A DNA stretch of 64,000 bases from Bdellovibrionales bacterium RIFOXYC1_FULL_37_79 (lineage in GTDB: Bacteria > Bdellovibrionota > Bacteriovoracia > Bacteriovoracales > Bacteriovoracaceae): the NCBI GenBank assembly GCA_001770015.1, contig MEQB01000001.1, positions 1 through 64,000 of the forward strand, in the 5' to 3' direction. The position numbers and the translations under genes were made by a program. This document shows, one piece after another, positions 34,387 through 42,227 of the stretch. The notes beneath the pieces were generated by a model. The model had not been told where the DNA came from and made no database searches. It saw only the letters and a program-made list of their open reading frames with translations. Each line of letters starts with the position of its first letter. Position 1 is the first letter of the stretch.

Positions 34387-35350
34387 GGCCAAACCTTGGG
34401 ATTATGAGCGCATTTGTAAAACGATCATTGATTTGTCCCGCCCAGGCCTTTATTTATTTCACTCCTTTGATCCTTATTTGGATGTATATTTTTCGTTAAA
34501 ACTGAAAAATCTTTTTTTGGAAAATCCAATTGCTGGAAAACTTAAAATAGTTTTAGCGGATGAAATTACCTCAGATTGGTTGGATGCCCATCTTGAGTCC
34601 GCAGAACTTTTTGGTAATAATGATTCTTATGTGGTTTTGATGGCCGAGAAATTAGGCAAGCCGGTCTTTGCGGAAATTTTAAAAAATGCGGTTCACATTA
34701 AGGATAAATTTTTTATTTTGAATTTTTCCAAAGAATCGCCATTTATGGAAGAAGCTTCTTCCTTAAATATTGGTCATGTTGCTTCCATTATCAAACCCAT
34801 GTTTTGGGAAAATGAAAAACTATTTGATTTCATCTGCAAGATTTTGAAACTGAATTTGTCCAATCAGAATCGAAAATTCCTAATTGCTAATTTGTCTGCC
34901 TCTACTAGTAATTACGTCGCCCAGTTGTCATTAATTAGAAAAATGTTTTTAAATCCTGACCAAATAAAAATTGATGATCTGAAAAAAATGATTACCAATG
35001 AAAATTTTGATTACTTTGCCAGTGCCTCCAAGTTTTCGAAAAAAGATAAATTTGGTTTTATGAAGGATTTAATAAGTGGCCCTTTGGATTTTGAGGAGCT
35101 TAATAATTTTTTTGTTTTTATGATCAGGCATTTGATGAAATTGATTGATGCTGAGCAACTCATGGAAAAACTCGATGGCAAAAAACTTAATGATTATAAT
35201 AAAGAGATTATGATTTGCAGCAAGCTTTGGACCAAAGAGGAAATAAGAAACGCCATCAGAATGTTTAGTTTGTGGCAAAAAATGGCTCGGGCAAAAGATA
35301 ATAAACTGATTGATTCACTTAGAAGTGAATACTTACATCAAGTGACTTGA
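34376..35350 (+). CDS. holA: probable DNA polymerase III delta subunit
   Basis: The 324-residue protein is weakly conserved: a start HFKAKPWDYERICKTI, a Rossmann-like region (GLYLFHSFDPYLDVYF, KIVLADEITSDW) without Walker residues, and a helical C-terminus, the layout of HolA. HolA opens the sliding clamp in the clamp loader. I rely mainly on position: it overlaps lptE by 11 bp and precedes rpsT, the common lptE-holA-rpsT neighbourhood. Direct motif evidence is thin. Confidence 0.55.
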   Translation: MHFKAKPWDYERICKTIIDLSRPGLYLFHSFDPYLDVYFSLKLKNLFLENPIAGKLKIVLADEITSDWLDAHLESAELFGNNDSYVVLMAEKLGKPVFAEILKNAVHIKDKFFILNFSKESPFMEEASSLNIGHVASIIKPMFWENEKLFDFICKILKLNLSNQNRKFLIANLSASTSNYVAQLSLIRKMFLNPDQIKIDDLKKMITNENFDYFASASKFSKKDKFGFMKDLISGPLDFEELNNFFVFMIRHLMKLIDAEQLMEKLDGKKLNDYNKEIMICSKLWTKEEIRNAIRMFSLWQKMARAKDNKLIDSLRSEYLHQVT

Positions 35351-35376
35351 TGTGACTTGGCGTTAAATAAGCTGGT

Positions 35377-35634
35377 TTATTTCGCTAAATGTTTAGCGAG
35401 TCTTGAGACGATTCTACTAGCAGTGACCTTGCTTATCGCACTTGACTTGGCAGCCTTGGCCAGTAATGATTGGGCCATTGGTAATAGTTCCTTGGCCTTA
35501 TCGATACTTCCCGCAGAAATTTCTGCTCTAACTTTTTTTACAATGTTTCTGGTTAGACTTTTTTTAACTTTGTTTCTTTCAGTTTTTACCAGAGTTTGCT
35601 TCGCTCTTTTTACACTTGATTTGTGTCTTGCCAC
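35377..35634 (-). CDS. rpsT: ribosomal protein S20
   Basis: The 85-residue basic helical protein starts (V)ARHKSSVKRAKQTLVK and ends SRIVSRLAKHLAK, the S20 pattern. The start is GTG at 35634 with AAGGAG six bases upstream. An ATG seven codons earlier lies before the Shine-Dalgarno and is unlikely. S20 commonly uses non-ATG starts linked to autoregulation. The gene is convergent with holA. Confidence 0.92.
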   Translation of the reverse strand: MARHKSSVKRAKQTLVKTERNKVKKSLTRNIVKKVRAEISAGSIDKAKELLPMAQSLLAKAAKSSAISKVTASRIVSRLAKHLAK

Positions 35635-35903
35635 AGTTATCTCCTTAACGTTCACCGGATTGTATTTTTATAAACTATGACTTTTTAATCTAAAATAGCT
35701 TTTATGGCAATATTTATTGCTAGATAGATCAAGATAACTTTTGTAATGCGCAGGGTTAGTAGCAGACAAAGTGTTCAAAGACCCCTTTTAATTTGCAATT
35801 TGGGAAGTTATTTTTTAGTTTTACAGAGGTGAGTGATTAGTGCTAGTTATATGAATTCCAAATACTTAATAATACGTTTTTAGTATTAATTCCTGGAGTG
35901 AAC

Positions 35904-37061
35904 ATGATTCTAAAAAAGAAGCAATCATCCAAGTCAAAAAACCAAAAGGTAATTGTTAAAAAACAGCCAATTAAACCAGTTAATCAAAAGAAATTAGCTC
36001 CTAAGGGAAAAGTAAACAGCAAGGAAAGTAATAAAAAAATTTCTAGGCCAAAAAATGAACCAAAGACCTTGAAGGACAAAATTATTAACTTGATTACCAA
36101 GAAGAAGGTTATTCCTAAAAAGGAGTCTTCTCCAAAAGAAAATAAATTAAAAAAAATAGAACCGGCCAAAAAGATCCAAAGTAAGCCACTGGCAAAAACA
36201 AAAAAACTTGAGCCAGCTAAAAAAGTTAAAGGCAAGTCATTGGAAAAAACTAAAAAAGTTGAATTAGTTAAAAAAACTAAAGGCAAGACGCTGGAAAAAG
36301 CTAAAAAGGCTGAACCGGTTAAAAAAATGACCGGTAAGTCTCTCGAGAAAACCAAAAAAATGGAACCAGCTAAACAAGTTAAAGGCAAGGCGCTGGAAAA
36401 AAACAAAAAAATTGAGGAAAACAAGAAGACCAAAGATAAGCAATTGGGAAAAGTCAATAAGGCTGAACAAAGTAAAAAGGTCAAGGGAAAGCTTTCGAAA
36501 AAATCAGATGCATTTGATGATATGGATCCACTAGATGATCACGAAGATCTTGATTTAAACAGCGATTTGATGAATGATCTTGAGAAGGCGGATATTGATA
36601 AGGCAATAAGGGAAGAACTGGTCGAACATTTATCCAGCTTGGATGAAGATTATTCATTGGAAGATTTATTTAATTCACTCAAAGGAATTGATTTTTTTAA
36701 CGGACATACCGGGGATTGCTTGGAGAGAGGTTGCGATAATCCGCCAACCACCATGGGATATTGCCGGCTTCACTATATAAAACGCTGGTCTGATATCAAG
36801 AAAAAAATAAAAATTTTGAATGAGGGTAAGTTGCAAACCTTTATCGAAGAATTGGTAAATAAATATCCACCCAAGTTTATCGAATCTGTGTTGGACGATT
36901 TGAAAGACGAAAAGAATTTTTTTAAGGCATTAAAGGAATTAAACATTGAATCGGATGATGATTTTGATGATGTGGCGCTGGATGAAGTTGATGACGACCA
37001 GGATATCGTTTTTGAAACGAAATCTACCTTAAAAACCACGGTCTTTACGGAAGAAGATTAA
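35904..37061 (+). CDS. Lys-rich repeat protein with a small zinc-type motif
   Basis: The 385-residue protein divides in two. Residues 1-200 are Lys-rich like histone H1, with six tandem 17-residue repeats (consensus AKKVKGKSLEKTKKxEP) starting at residue 88. From about 205 it is acidic, then has CLERGCDNPPTTMGYCRLHY (272-291), whose Cys/Cys/Cys/His spacing suggests a small zinc site, and an acidic tail. The basic part should bind DNA or RNA (inference). The ATG follows GGAG. It is not followed by an obvious partner on its strand. Confidence 0.6.
   Translation: MILKKKQSSKSKNQKVIVKKQPIKPVNQKKLAPKGKVNSKESNKKISRPKNEPKTLKDKIINLITKKKVIPKKESSPKENKLKKIEPAKKIQSKPLAKTKKLEPAKKVKGKSLEKTKKVELVKKTKGKTLEKAKKAEPVKKMTGKSLEKTKKMEPAKQVKGKALEKNKKIEENKKTKDKQLGKVNKAEQSKKVKGKLSKKSDAFDDMDPLDDHEDLDLNSDLMNDLEKADIDKAIREELVEHLSSLDEDYSLEDLFNSLKGIDFFNGHTGDCLERGCDNPPTTMGYCRLHYIKRWSDIKKKIKILNEGKLQTFIEELVNKYPPKFIESVLDDLKDEKNFFKALKELNIESDDDFDDVALDEVDDDQDIVFETKSTLKTTVFTEED
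36165..36494 (+). repeat. six tandem 51-bp coding repeats plus a partial one
   Basis: Units begin at 36165, 36216, 36267, 36318, 36369 and 36420, exactly 51 bp apart, with a partial seventh from 36471. They encode the 17-residue Lys-rich repeat. Because unit length is a multiple of three, copy-number change would keep the frame. Confidence 0.9.
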
Positions 37062-37083
37062 GAGATTCGGTTAAGAGTAACAA

Positions 37084-37524
37084 CTAGAGACCACTAAGTA
37101 GTTTATTTGCTTCAATTGTCAGTGAGATGTCTTCCCTGGTGATCATATAATAGAAGTTAATCTTTTTAAAAGTTTCTTCCAGCCAGGTCGGCTGCCAGTT
37201 GGGAGAATCGGGGTTATCGAAAAAATGATCGAGGAGAATGCCGAGAGCATCCACTAAAGTGTTTAAAACTTTTTTCACATCCTGCATGGGGTCCAGATCG
37301 ATTGATAAACACATTGAGGTGGGAGAAATCGAGCGGTTATTTGTGTTGATAACGGAAACTGCTAAAAAAAGTTCATCCTGGTAAGAAATACCATAAAATT
37401 CCAAGAAGCAATCCAAATTTTTCAGTTGAGTGGAATAAACGGTATTGAGCAGGTTTAATACTTCGCTTACCCATATTTCTGGTAGGGGATTACCTGAGGA
37501 ATTTTGTTCTTTTCTAGCTAGCAT
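37084..37524 (-). CDS. hypothetical protein
   Basis: I do not recognise this 146-residue acidic protein. It looks cytoplasmic, alpha/beta, with strand-like LFLAVSVINT and CLSIDLDP and several Trp residues (IWVSEVL, NWQPTWLEE). AGGTAA-like sequence precedes the ATG. It converges with the Lys-rich gene and is divergent from the small gene at 37592. Confidence 0.5.
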   Translation of the reverse strand: MLARKEQNSSGNPLPEIWVSEVLNLLNTVYSTQLKNLDCFLEFYGISYQDELFLAVSVINTNNRSISPTSMCLSIDLDPMQDVKKVLNTLVDALGILLDHFFDNPDSPNWQPTWLEETFKKINFYYMITREDISLTIEANKLLSGL

Positions 37525-37591
37525 TAATTACCTCTTTTTTAAAAATTTCAGGTAATTTACACTAATAAAAAAGAAGGTGCAAGGAGCACAA

Positions 37592-37915
37592 ATGCGGGCC
37601 AGAAAAATTGATGATCTGCGGGTAAAGATTTTTTTACATCGAAAAAAAGACCAGGGACCGAAAAAATTGAGAGTGGATTCCATTGATGATCATTTATTAA
37701 TGTTAAAGGAAAATATTGAATTCAATGAATTTGAAAACATTGAGGAAATAAAATTGATGTTGTGGGTATCTTGCCAGTGGAAATGTTACTCCCTGGGATT
37801 GCTGACCCCTGGTACTGGTGACAGCCTAGGTAATCCGACTCACATTAGTAGTATTCTTTTTTCCTTGCCGGAAAAGTGTCAGCGGGAATTTTTAAAAGAT
37901 CTTTCATTGGTTTAG
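37592..37915 (+). CDS. hypothetical protein upstream of a cNMP-binding protein
   Basis: The 107 residues start RARKIDDLRVKIFLHRKKDQ and contain LMLWVSCQWKCYSLGLLTPG. No family is recognised, and there is no signal peptide. The ATG at 37592 has AAGGAG six bases before it; a GTG five codons earlier is less suitable. The cNMP gene starts 19 bases after its stop, so they are likely cotranscribed. Confidence 0.5.
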   Translation: MRARKIDDLRVKIFLHRKKDQGPKKLRVDSIDDHLLMLKENIEFNEFENIEEIKLMLWVSCQWKCYSLGLLTPGTGDSLGNPTHISSILFSLPEKCQREFLKDLSLV

Positions 37916-37934
37916 TTTGAATTAAAGGTTATGT

Positions 37935-39035
37935 ATGGTGCAAGCAGTATCAAATTCCAACAATATGTCCAATAGTCAGGGTAATCCAGGCGGCAATGAT
38001 GCTTCTAAAAAGTCTGGAATAAAAGTATTACAGGCCGGTGAGAATTTATTTCATGAGAATGATTTAGCCAGTTCCTTGTTTATTATACAAAAAGGGCAAA
38101 TCAGGTTATTTCGCCCTAAAGGAAGAGGGTTTGTTGAGTTGGCAATTTTACGGGCAGGAGAAGTTATAGGAGAAATGGCCTTCTTTGATGATGCTGCTAA
38201 AAAAAGAAGTTGTTCTGCCGAGGCAATCGTTAATACCGATATTATAGAAATTTCATTTGAGGCGTTTTCCAAGGCCATGGATAAACTCAACCCTTGGTTT
38301 AAAACCATCGTTAATACGCTGGTAAAAAGATTGAAAAAATCCAATGACACCGTGAAATCTTTGGAGTCCAATTCCATCAGTTATGGCAGGGATGGCAAGG
38401 TCAGTAATTATAAATTTTTTACCAATTTGGATGTGGCACGGGCCCTTTCTACTTTCTACCTGGTGGCCAAGACACATGGGGAGGTGAGGGGAGTGCAGAT
38501 GGCAATTCATATGAATATGCTGAAATTTTATATGTTTGATATTTATAACTTCCCTGAAATCAAGTTTGAAGAAGTGATGAATCTTTTTAGAGAACTCGAG
38601 ATGATTGAGATGAAAGAAGATAAGGACGGGCTTTTAAACGAGATTAGAATTAACAAATTGGAAACCTTTAGAAGTCTGATGAAGTTTTTCAACAATCAAA
38701 GGCACGCCGGGGAGGATGACGAACTCATGATCTCGGCCAAATGTGAACGTTTCCTCAAAAGAATTTATGATCAGGTGGATGCGGAAAGATCAACCCAAAA
38801 AATAGTGGAAGCGGATCTTTCCGAGATATTGGCCGATTTTAAACATAGAAATATTCCAATTGATGAAGAAGATTTAAAAGACGCTATTGAAGCTGGATTT
38901 GTAGGAGAAATTATTGTTGGCCACAACAATCAGCTTATTTGTGATGTGGAAATACTAAAACTCCGAGAAAATTTTCCTATTATCGTCATGGTCAATAAAA
39001 TTAAAAAGCTGAACGAGGCTAAATCAAAAGTCTAG
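37935..39035 (+). CDS. cyclic-nucleotide-binding domain protein
   Basis: The 366-residue protein has a polar start (1-28), then a cyclic-nucleotide-binding beta roll (about 30-140: VLQAGENLFHENDLASSLFI, GEVIGEMAFFDD, KKRSCSAEA). The phosphate-binding cassette keeps GE and an Arg but differs from CRP. Residues 165-240 and 255-360 form two helical, winged-helix-like regions without a clear HTH. It may be a regulator or effector responding to a nucleotide; the ligand is unknown. The stop overlaps the convergent lipoprotein gene by 4 bp. Confidence 0.7.
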   Translation: MVQAVSNSNNMSNSQGNPGGNDASKKSGIKVLQAGENLFHENDLASSLFIIQKGQIRLFRPKGRGFVELAILRAGEVIGEMAFFDDAAKKRSCSAEAIVNTDIIEISFEAFSKAMDKLNPWFKTIVNTLVKRLKKSNDTVKSLESNSISYGRDGKVSNYKFFTNLDVARALSTFYLVAKTHGEVRGVQMAIHMNMLKFYMFDIYNFPEIKFEEVMNLFRELEMIEMKEDKDGLLNEIRINKLETFRSLMKFFNNQRHAGEDDELMISAKCERFLKRIYDQVDAERSTQKIVEADLSEILADFKHRNIPIDEEDLKDAIEAGFVGEIIVGHNNQLICDVEILKLRENFPIIVMVNKIKKLNEAKSKV

Positions 39036-40477
39036 GTGCCTGGGTCAAAGTAACACTCGAAGGTTTCGCCGTTGGTGTAAATGGCACTTCCCCGTAGTTT
39101 TAACATAAAACCGGATTGAATCACTGCCGGAGTACCAGGGGTGTCAGGATTGCTGGGGCTTTCAATTTTTACATTTTTATTTTCAACATATCCGATATAC
39201 TCGAAACCGTTGCTGGTGCTGGCGGTTACAGTTGTACCATTTTTGGTACATTGGATGGAGCTGGGATTGGGTTTACCGGATAATGTAAAATAACCATAAT
39301 AACTGGCCTGTTCATCCGCCGCCACCACTACACAGTCCGGGTATTTAACCCTTCCACTACCGTAGAGTCTAACGACATTTCCGGTATAGGGCTCACCCGG
39401 GGTGGGAGCATATCTGGTGTTTTGATTGTTTCGGTGTCCAAGATAAACGAAACCGTTGGTGGTGTCATTGGGGGTTAAACTGGTGCTTCCAGATGCTGTA
39501 TATTTGGTGACCCGCAGGGTTAGTGGATCAAAATTTCCTTGGAGGGCCACTGGCCAGTAGTTATACTGATGGGCAACCGTCACCATGGTGATGGATTGAT
39601 TGATGCCATCGAAAATGCGATTATAATCCGCACCTGCTATGTTGTAACTGTCAGGGTCTGGTCTTCCTTCTTGATCGGTGGGGCGAATAGTTTGTCCAGC
39701 ATCATAGTAAATTTGAGATGACATAGCTATGTATGCATATCCTTTTTTATAACCCGAAGGGATACCATCATAGGCATGGGAAACGAGGGACATAAAACGC
39801 ATTTGCTCGTTTCCCAATGTGGATCGTAGATTGAGAAGTCGGTTTTTGTCAGTGGTGAGAATATAAGGGTGCACCCAATAGCCGTTGTTGTAGGTTCTTA
39901 CGTCCCCGTTACTCATGACGACAATCATTAGATAAGCATTATTTCTAAATATTCCATTGGTGCGATTATTATTGATGATTTCGTAGGCCCTATAAAAACC
40001 ATTTTCTTGATTGCCTCCATTTAGGGTGGAAACTATTTGATCAAGTTTGGAGGCTGCAATAGTGTAGGGCACTTGTCGATTGAGGGCACTACTGGTAAGT
40101 CCCGTGTTATCATAGGATACCAGAAATGAGTTAACATCTACGGAGTCATAAGTGGATCTAATGAGTGGTGCCATGAGAATATGGTGGTCAAAATTTGAGG
40201 AAATTCTATTCACTAAATTATTAAAACCATTTCGTAGTGCTGGTTCAACGTATGTCTGACTGGCGGAATTGTCCCACAGGAATAAAAAATCAACTTTAGG
40301 TTTGACCACGCTGTGCTCTGAACAGATCTGGTCCGAGGTAAAAGTATCCTTTTGCGCAACACTACTGGTGGCTTTATTTTTTTTAGTTCCAAATATCTCC
40401 TTCGAGCATGATGCCAGCAGAACAATACTTAGAATTCCAATCGCAAAATAAATGTACTTCCAAGGTCTAACTTTCAT
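39032..40477 (-). CDS. surface lipoprotein with a von Willebrand A-like domain
   Basis: The 481-residue protein opens with a lipoprotein signal (IVLLASC, Cys near 24). At about residues 62-290 it has a vWA-like fold: VDFLFLWDNSAS gives the DxSxS metal site, and later VVMSNGDVRT a second metal loop. The last 170 residues hold two related modules, NGFVYLGHRNNQN...LYGSG and NGFEYIGYVENKN...LRGSA, each with Cys pairs. Probably an adhesive or binding lipoprotein at the outer membrane. It is divergent from the GYF_2-PilZ gene. Confidence 0.65.
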   Translation of the reverse strand: MKVRPWKYIYFAIGILSIVLLASCSKEIFGTKKNKATSSVAQKDTFTSDQICSEHSVVKPKVDFLFLWDNSASQTYVEPALRNGFNNLVNRISSNFDHHILMAPLIRSTYDSVDVNSFLVSYDNTGLTSSALNRQVPYTIAASKLDQIVSTLNGGNQENGFYRAYEIINNNRTNGIFRNNAYLMIVVMSNGDVRTYNNGYWVHPYILTTDKNRLLNLRSTLGNEQMRFMSLVSHAYDGIPSGYKKGYAYIAMSSQIYYDAGQTIRPTDQEGRPDPDSYNIAGADYNRIFDGINQSITMVTVAHQYNYWPVALQGNFDPLTLRVTKYTASGSTSLTPNDTTNGFVYLGHRNNQNTRYAPTPGEPYTGNVVRLYGSGRVKYPDCVVVAADEQASYYGYFTLSGKPNPSSIQCTKNGTTVTASTSNGFEYIGYVENKNVKIESPSNPDTPGTPAVIQSGFMLKLRGSAIYTNGETFECYFDPGT

Positions 40478-40697
40478 AGAGATTCCTCTGTTTTAACAAA
40501 GCAAGTCGGTAAGTTGATCGGATTATTTGTTGATTTGCTTGAGTTTCGTTTAAAAAAAGTTAAAACCCAGTAATTTCCTCGGAAATTTTTTAATAGTGGG
40601 AAAAAAAGATCATTATTTCTTCAATAAATTTCAATGAGTTATAATATATTTAAGAAATAAGTGTTTATTGAATAAACCCTTACCTGGGAGAATTTCG

Positions 40698-41600
40698 ATG
40701 GGTAGTACTTGGTATTTCGTAGAAAAAAATGATAAGGCGGGCCCGATTGATGATGCTACTTTAGAACAATATATTCGGGAAAAAAAGTTGGGTGAAAAAA
40801 GTTTTGTATGGAAAAAGGGTTTCGAGGATTGGAAGCGCATAGAGGATGTTGCGGAACTCGATCAGTATTTTAATGAGACGCCCATCTCCCCTCTGGAAAG
40901 TTTTGATGAGGTTCCTTTTTTTGAAGAGGAAAATACCGGTTCCGGGTTTGAAGAATCGTTGGATGTTTCTGATTATTTGGAACTGGAGGATGAAAGTAAA
41001 AATAAAAAAGTGAATCCAGTTTCTCCAGCAGCAGATAAGTCGATGGGAATCAATTGGAGTCAAATCTCCCATGATGCCCAGATCTTTACGATTAAAGTTG
41101 GAATGGACAGAGGTGCAGAGGAAAATGAGTATGGACCTTTTTCTTTAAATATGCTGAAAAAATTATTTGATGAGAATAGAATAAATGCGAAAACATTTAT
41201 TTTTACTCCCGGCATGACCAACTGGATTTTTTTAGCTGATCTGCCGATTTTTAGCAAGATTTTTCAAATGGTTCCTCCTGTTATCGAGGAGGTTGATCGT
41301 CGGGTGGCATCCAGACGGCCGTTTGTAGCTAAAATGTTTTTTCATAATAATGCCAAATTCTTTGAAGGAATTTGTCGGGATATTTCGGTAGGTGGACTCC
41401 AGGTGCTGGTTTCCAATTCTCCCGTCAAAGTGGGTGAAATAATTTCTCTTAATGTTCATCCAGAAAATTCAGAATATTCATTTGTCGCTTCCGCAAAAGT
41501 TGTGAGATTATTGAATGGTGGACAGGGGTTTTCTCTGATTTTTAAAAATTTAAGCGAAGAGGCCACGCGGGCAATTAATAATTACTTGGAGAGAGTTTGA
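40698..41600 (+). CDS. GYF_2-GYF_2-PilZ protein
   Basis: The 300-residue soluble protein has two GYF_2 domains (about 4-60: WYFVEKNDKAGPIDDATLEQ; and about 130-195: ENEYGPFSLNMLKKLF, TNWIFLAD) and a PilZ domain (about 205-300). The PilZ part has the c-di-GMP signature RxxxR (RRVASRR) and DISVGG, both complete. So it likely binds c-di-GMP; an FHA-GGDEF cyclase is in the window. The start at 40698 follows GGGAGA; a TTG ten codons upstream is less likely. It overlaps the next gene by 4 bp. Confidence 0.78.
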   Translation: MGSTWYFVEKNDKAGPIDDATLEQYIREKKLGEKSFVWKKGFEDWKRIEDVAELDQYFNETPISPLESFDEVPFFEEENTGSGFEESLDVSDYLELEDESKNKKVNPVSPAADKSMGINWSQISHDAQIFTIKVGMDRGAEENEYGPFSLNMLKKLFDENRINAKTFIFTPGMTNWIFLADLPIFSKIFQMVPPVIEEVDRRVASRRPFVAKMFFHNNAKFFEGICRDISVGGLQVLVSNSPVKVGEIISLNVHPENSEYSFVASAKVVRLLNGGQGFSLIFKNLSEEATRAINNYLERV

Positions 41601-42130
41601 TTTATATAAACCGGATATTTTTGATTGTTGTTTTACTCGGATTAGTGCTAATTGGATGCAGTAGTTCGACAAAAAATCAAATAAATCATAATCAATTTTC
41701 CATTCGCGAAGGAAGTTATAAAAATAAAAAATGGTCGGATGATCTGGTGTTTAAGAGGACTTCCTGGTTTCAGGAAATAAGTATGCTGTTTGATGTGCTG
41801 GCAAGCGAGATTAATTCCAGCAGTCCTTTCTTTGAATGGTTTTCTGATTTTGAAAAAAGTGAAATCCATAAATGTGGGCACTTCGTTTTAATTTTAAGTT
41901 ATCGTCTAACTGACACCCGTTTATCGGATGGGATGTTTGTTGGAGAATTAAAAAAACTCGGTTATCAGATGATTGAAATTCCCCATTTTAAGGATAATTT
42001 AAAACTTCATCCCGATTATTTGAATGAATTGCTCGAACATTACAAAGTCAGGGGAGCATGCCGGACGACCCAGGAGAGTTCGGGTCTATTAATCTCCTTG
42101 CCTGGTTATGCGCCAGTAAATATTATTTAA
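41597..42130 (+). CDS. hypothetical lipoprotein
   Basis: The 177 residues have a clear lipoprotein signal (LIVVLLGLVLIGC, Cys near 21) and no recognised domain afterwards; about 45-175 are mixed, with a Cys pair (HKCGHF and GACRTT). TTG start overlapping the PilZ gene stop, which implies coupling to it. It may be an envelope partner of that signalling protein (inference). Confidence 0.55.
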   Translation: MIYINRIFLIVVLLGLVLIGCSSSTKNQINHNQFSIREGSYKNKKWSDDLVFKRTSWFQEISMLFDVLASEINSSSPFFEWFSDFEKSEIHKCGHFVLILSYRLTDTRLSDGMFVGELKKLGYQMIEIPHFKDNLKLHPDYLNELLEHYKVRGACRTTQESSGLLISLPGYAPVNII

Positions 42131-42143
42131 TTCGCTTAATGGT

Positions 42144-42158
42144 GTCTAATTATTAGAC
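42144..42158. repeat. 15-bp palindrome upstream of the kinase gene
   Basis: GTCTAAT-T-ATTAGAC has perfect 7-base arms about one base, 14 bases after the preceding stop and about 70-85 before the kinase start. It could be an operator; there is no T-run following, so not a standard terminator. Confidence 0.4.
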
Positions 42159-42227
42159 TTCGTATTCAAAAACATTTTTAAAAATATACTACAGAAGTTT
42201 GCATATTTTCCGAACAGGTAAGGAGGA

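Noticed and set aside
35984-36484. Long minus-strand frame rich in Phe and Leu, looking like a membrane protein
   Set aside because: It is the complement of AAA/AAG-rich Lys codons in the plus-strand gene, lacks a Shine-Dalgarno, and shows no family resemblance.
36165-36494. Regular 51-bp repeats as a possible CRISPR or non-coding array
   Set aside because: They are directly adjacent without spacers, in frame with a Lys-rich protein, and diverge as coding sequence does. No cas gene is nearby.
40540-40590. Hairpin AATTTC-CTCG-GAAATT with T-run as a terminator
   Set aside because: The stem is short and AT-rich and lies between divergent genes where no transcript needs ending on the plus strand.
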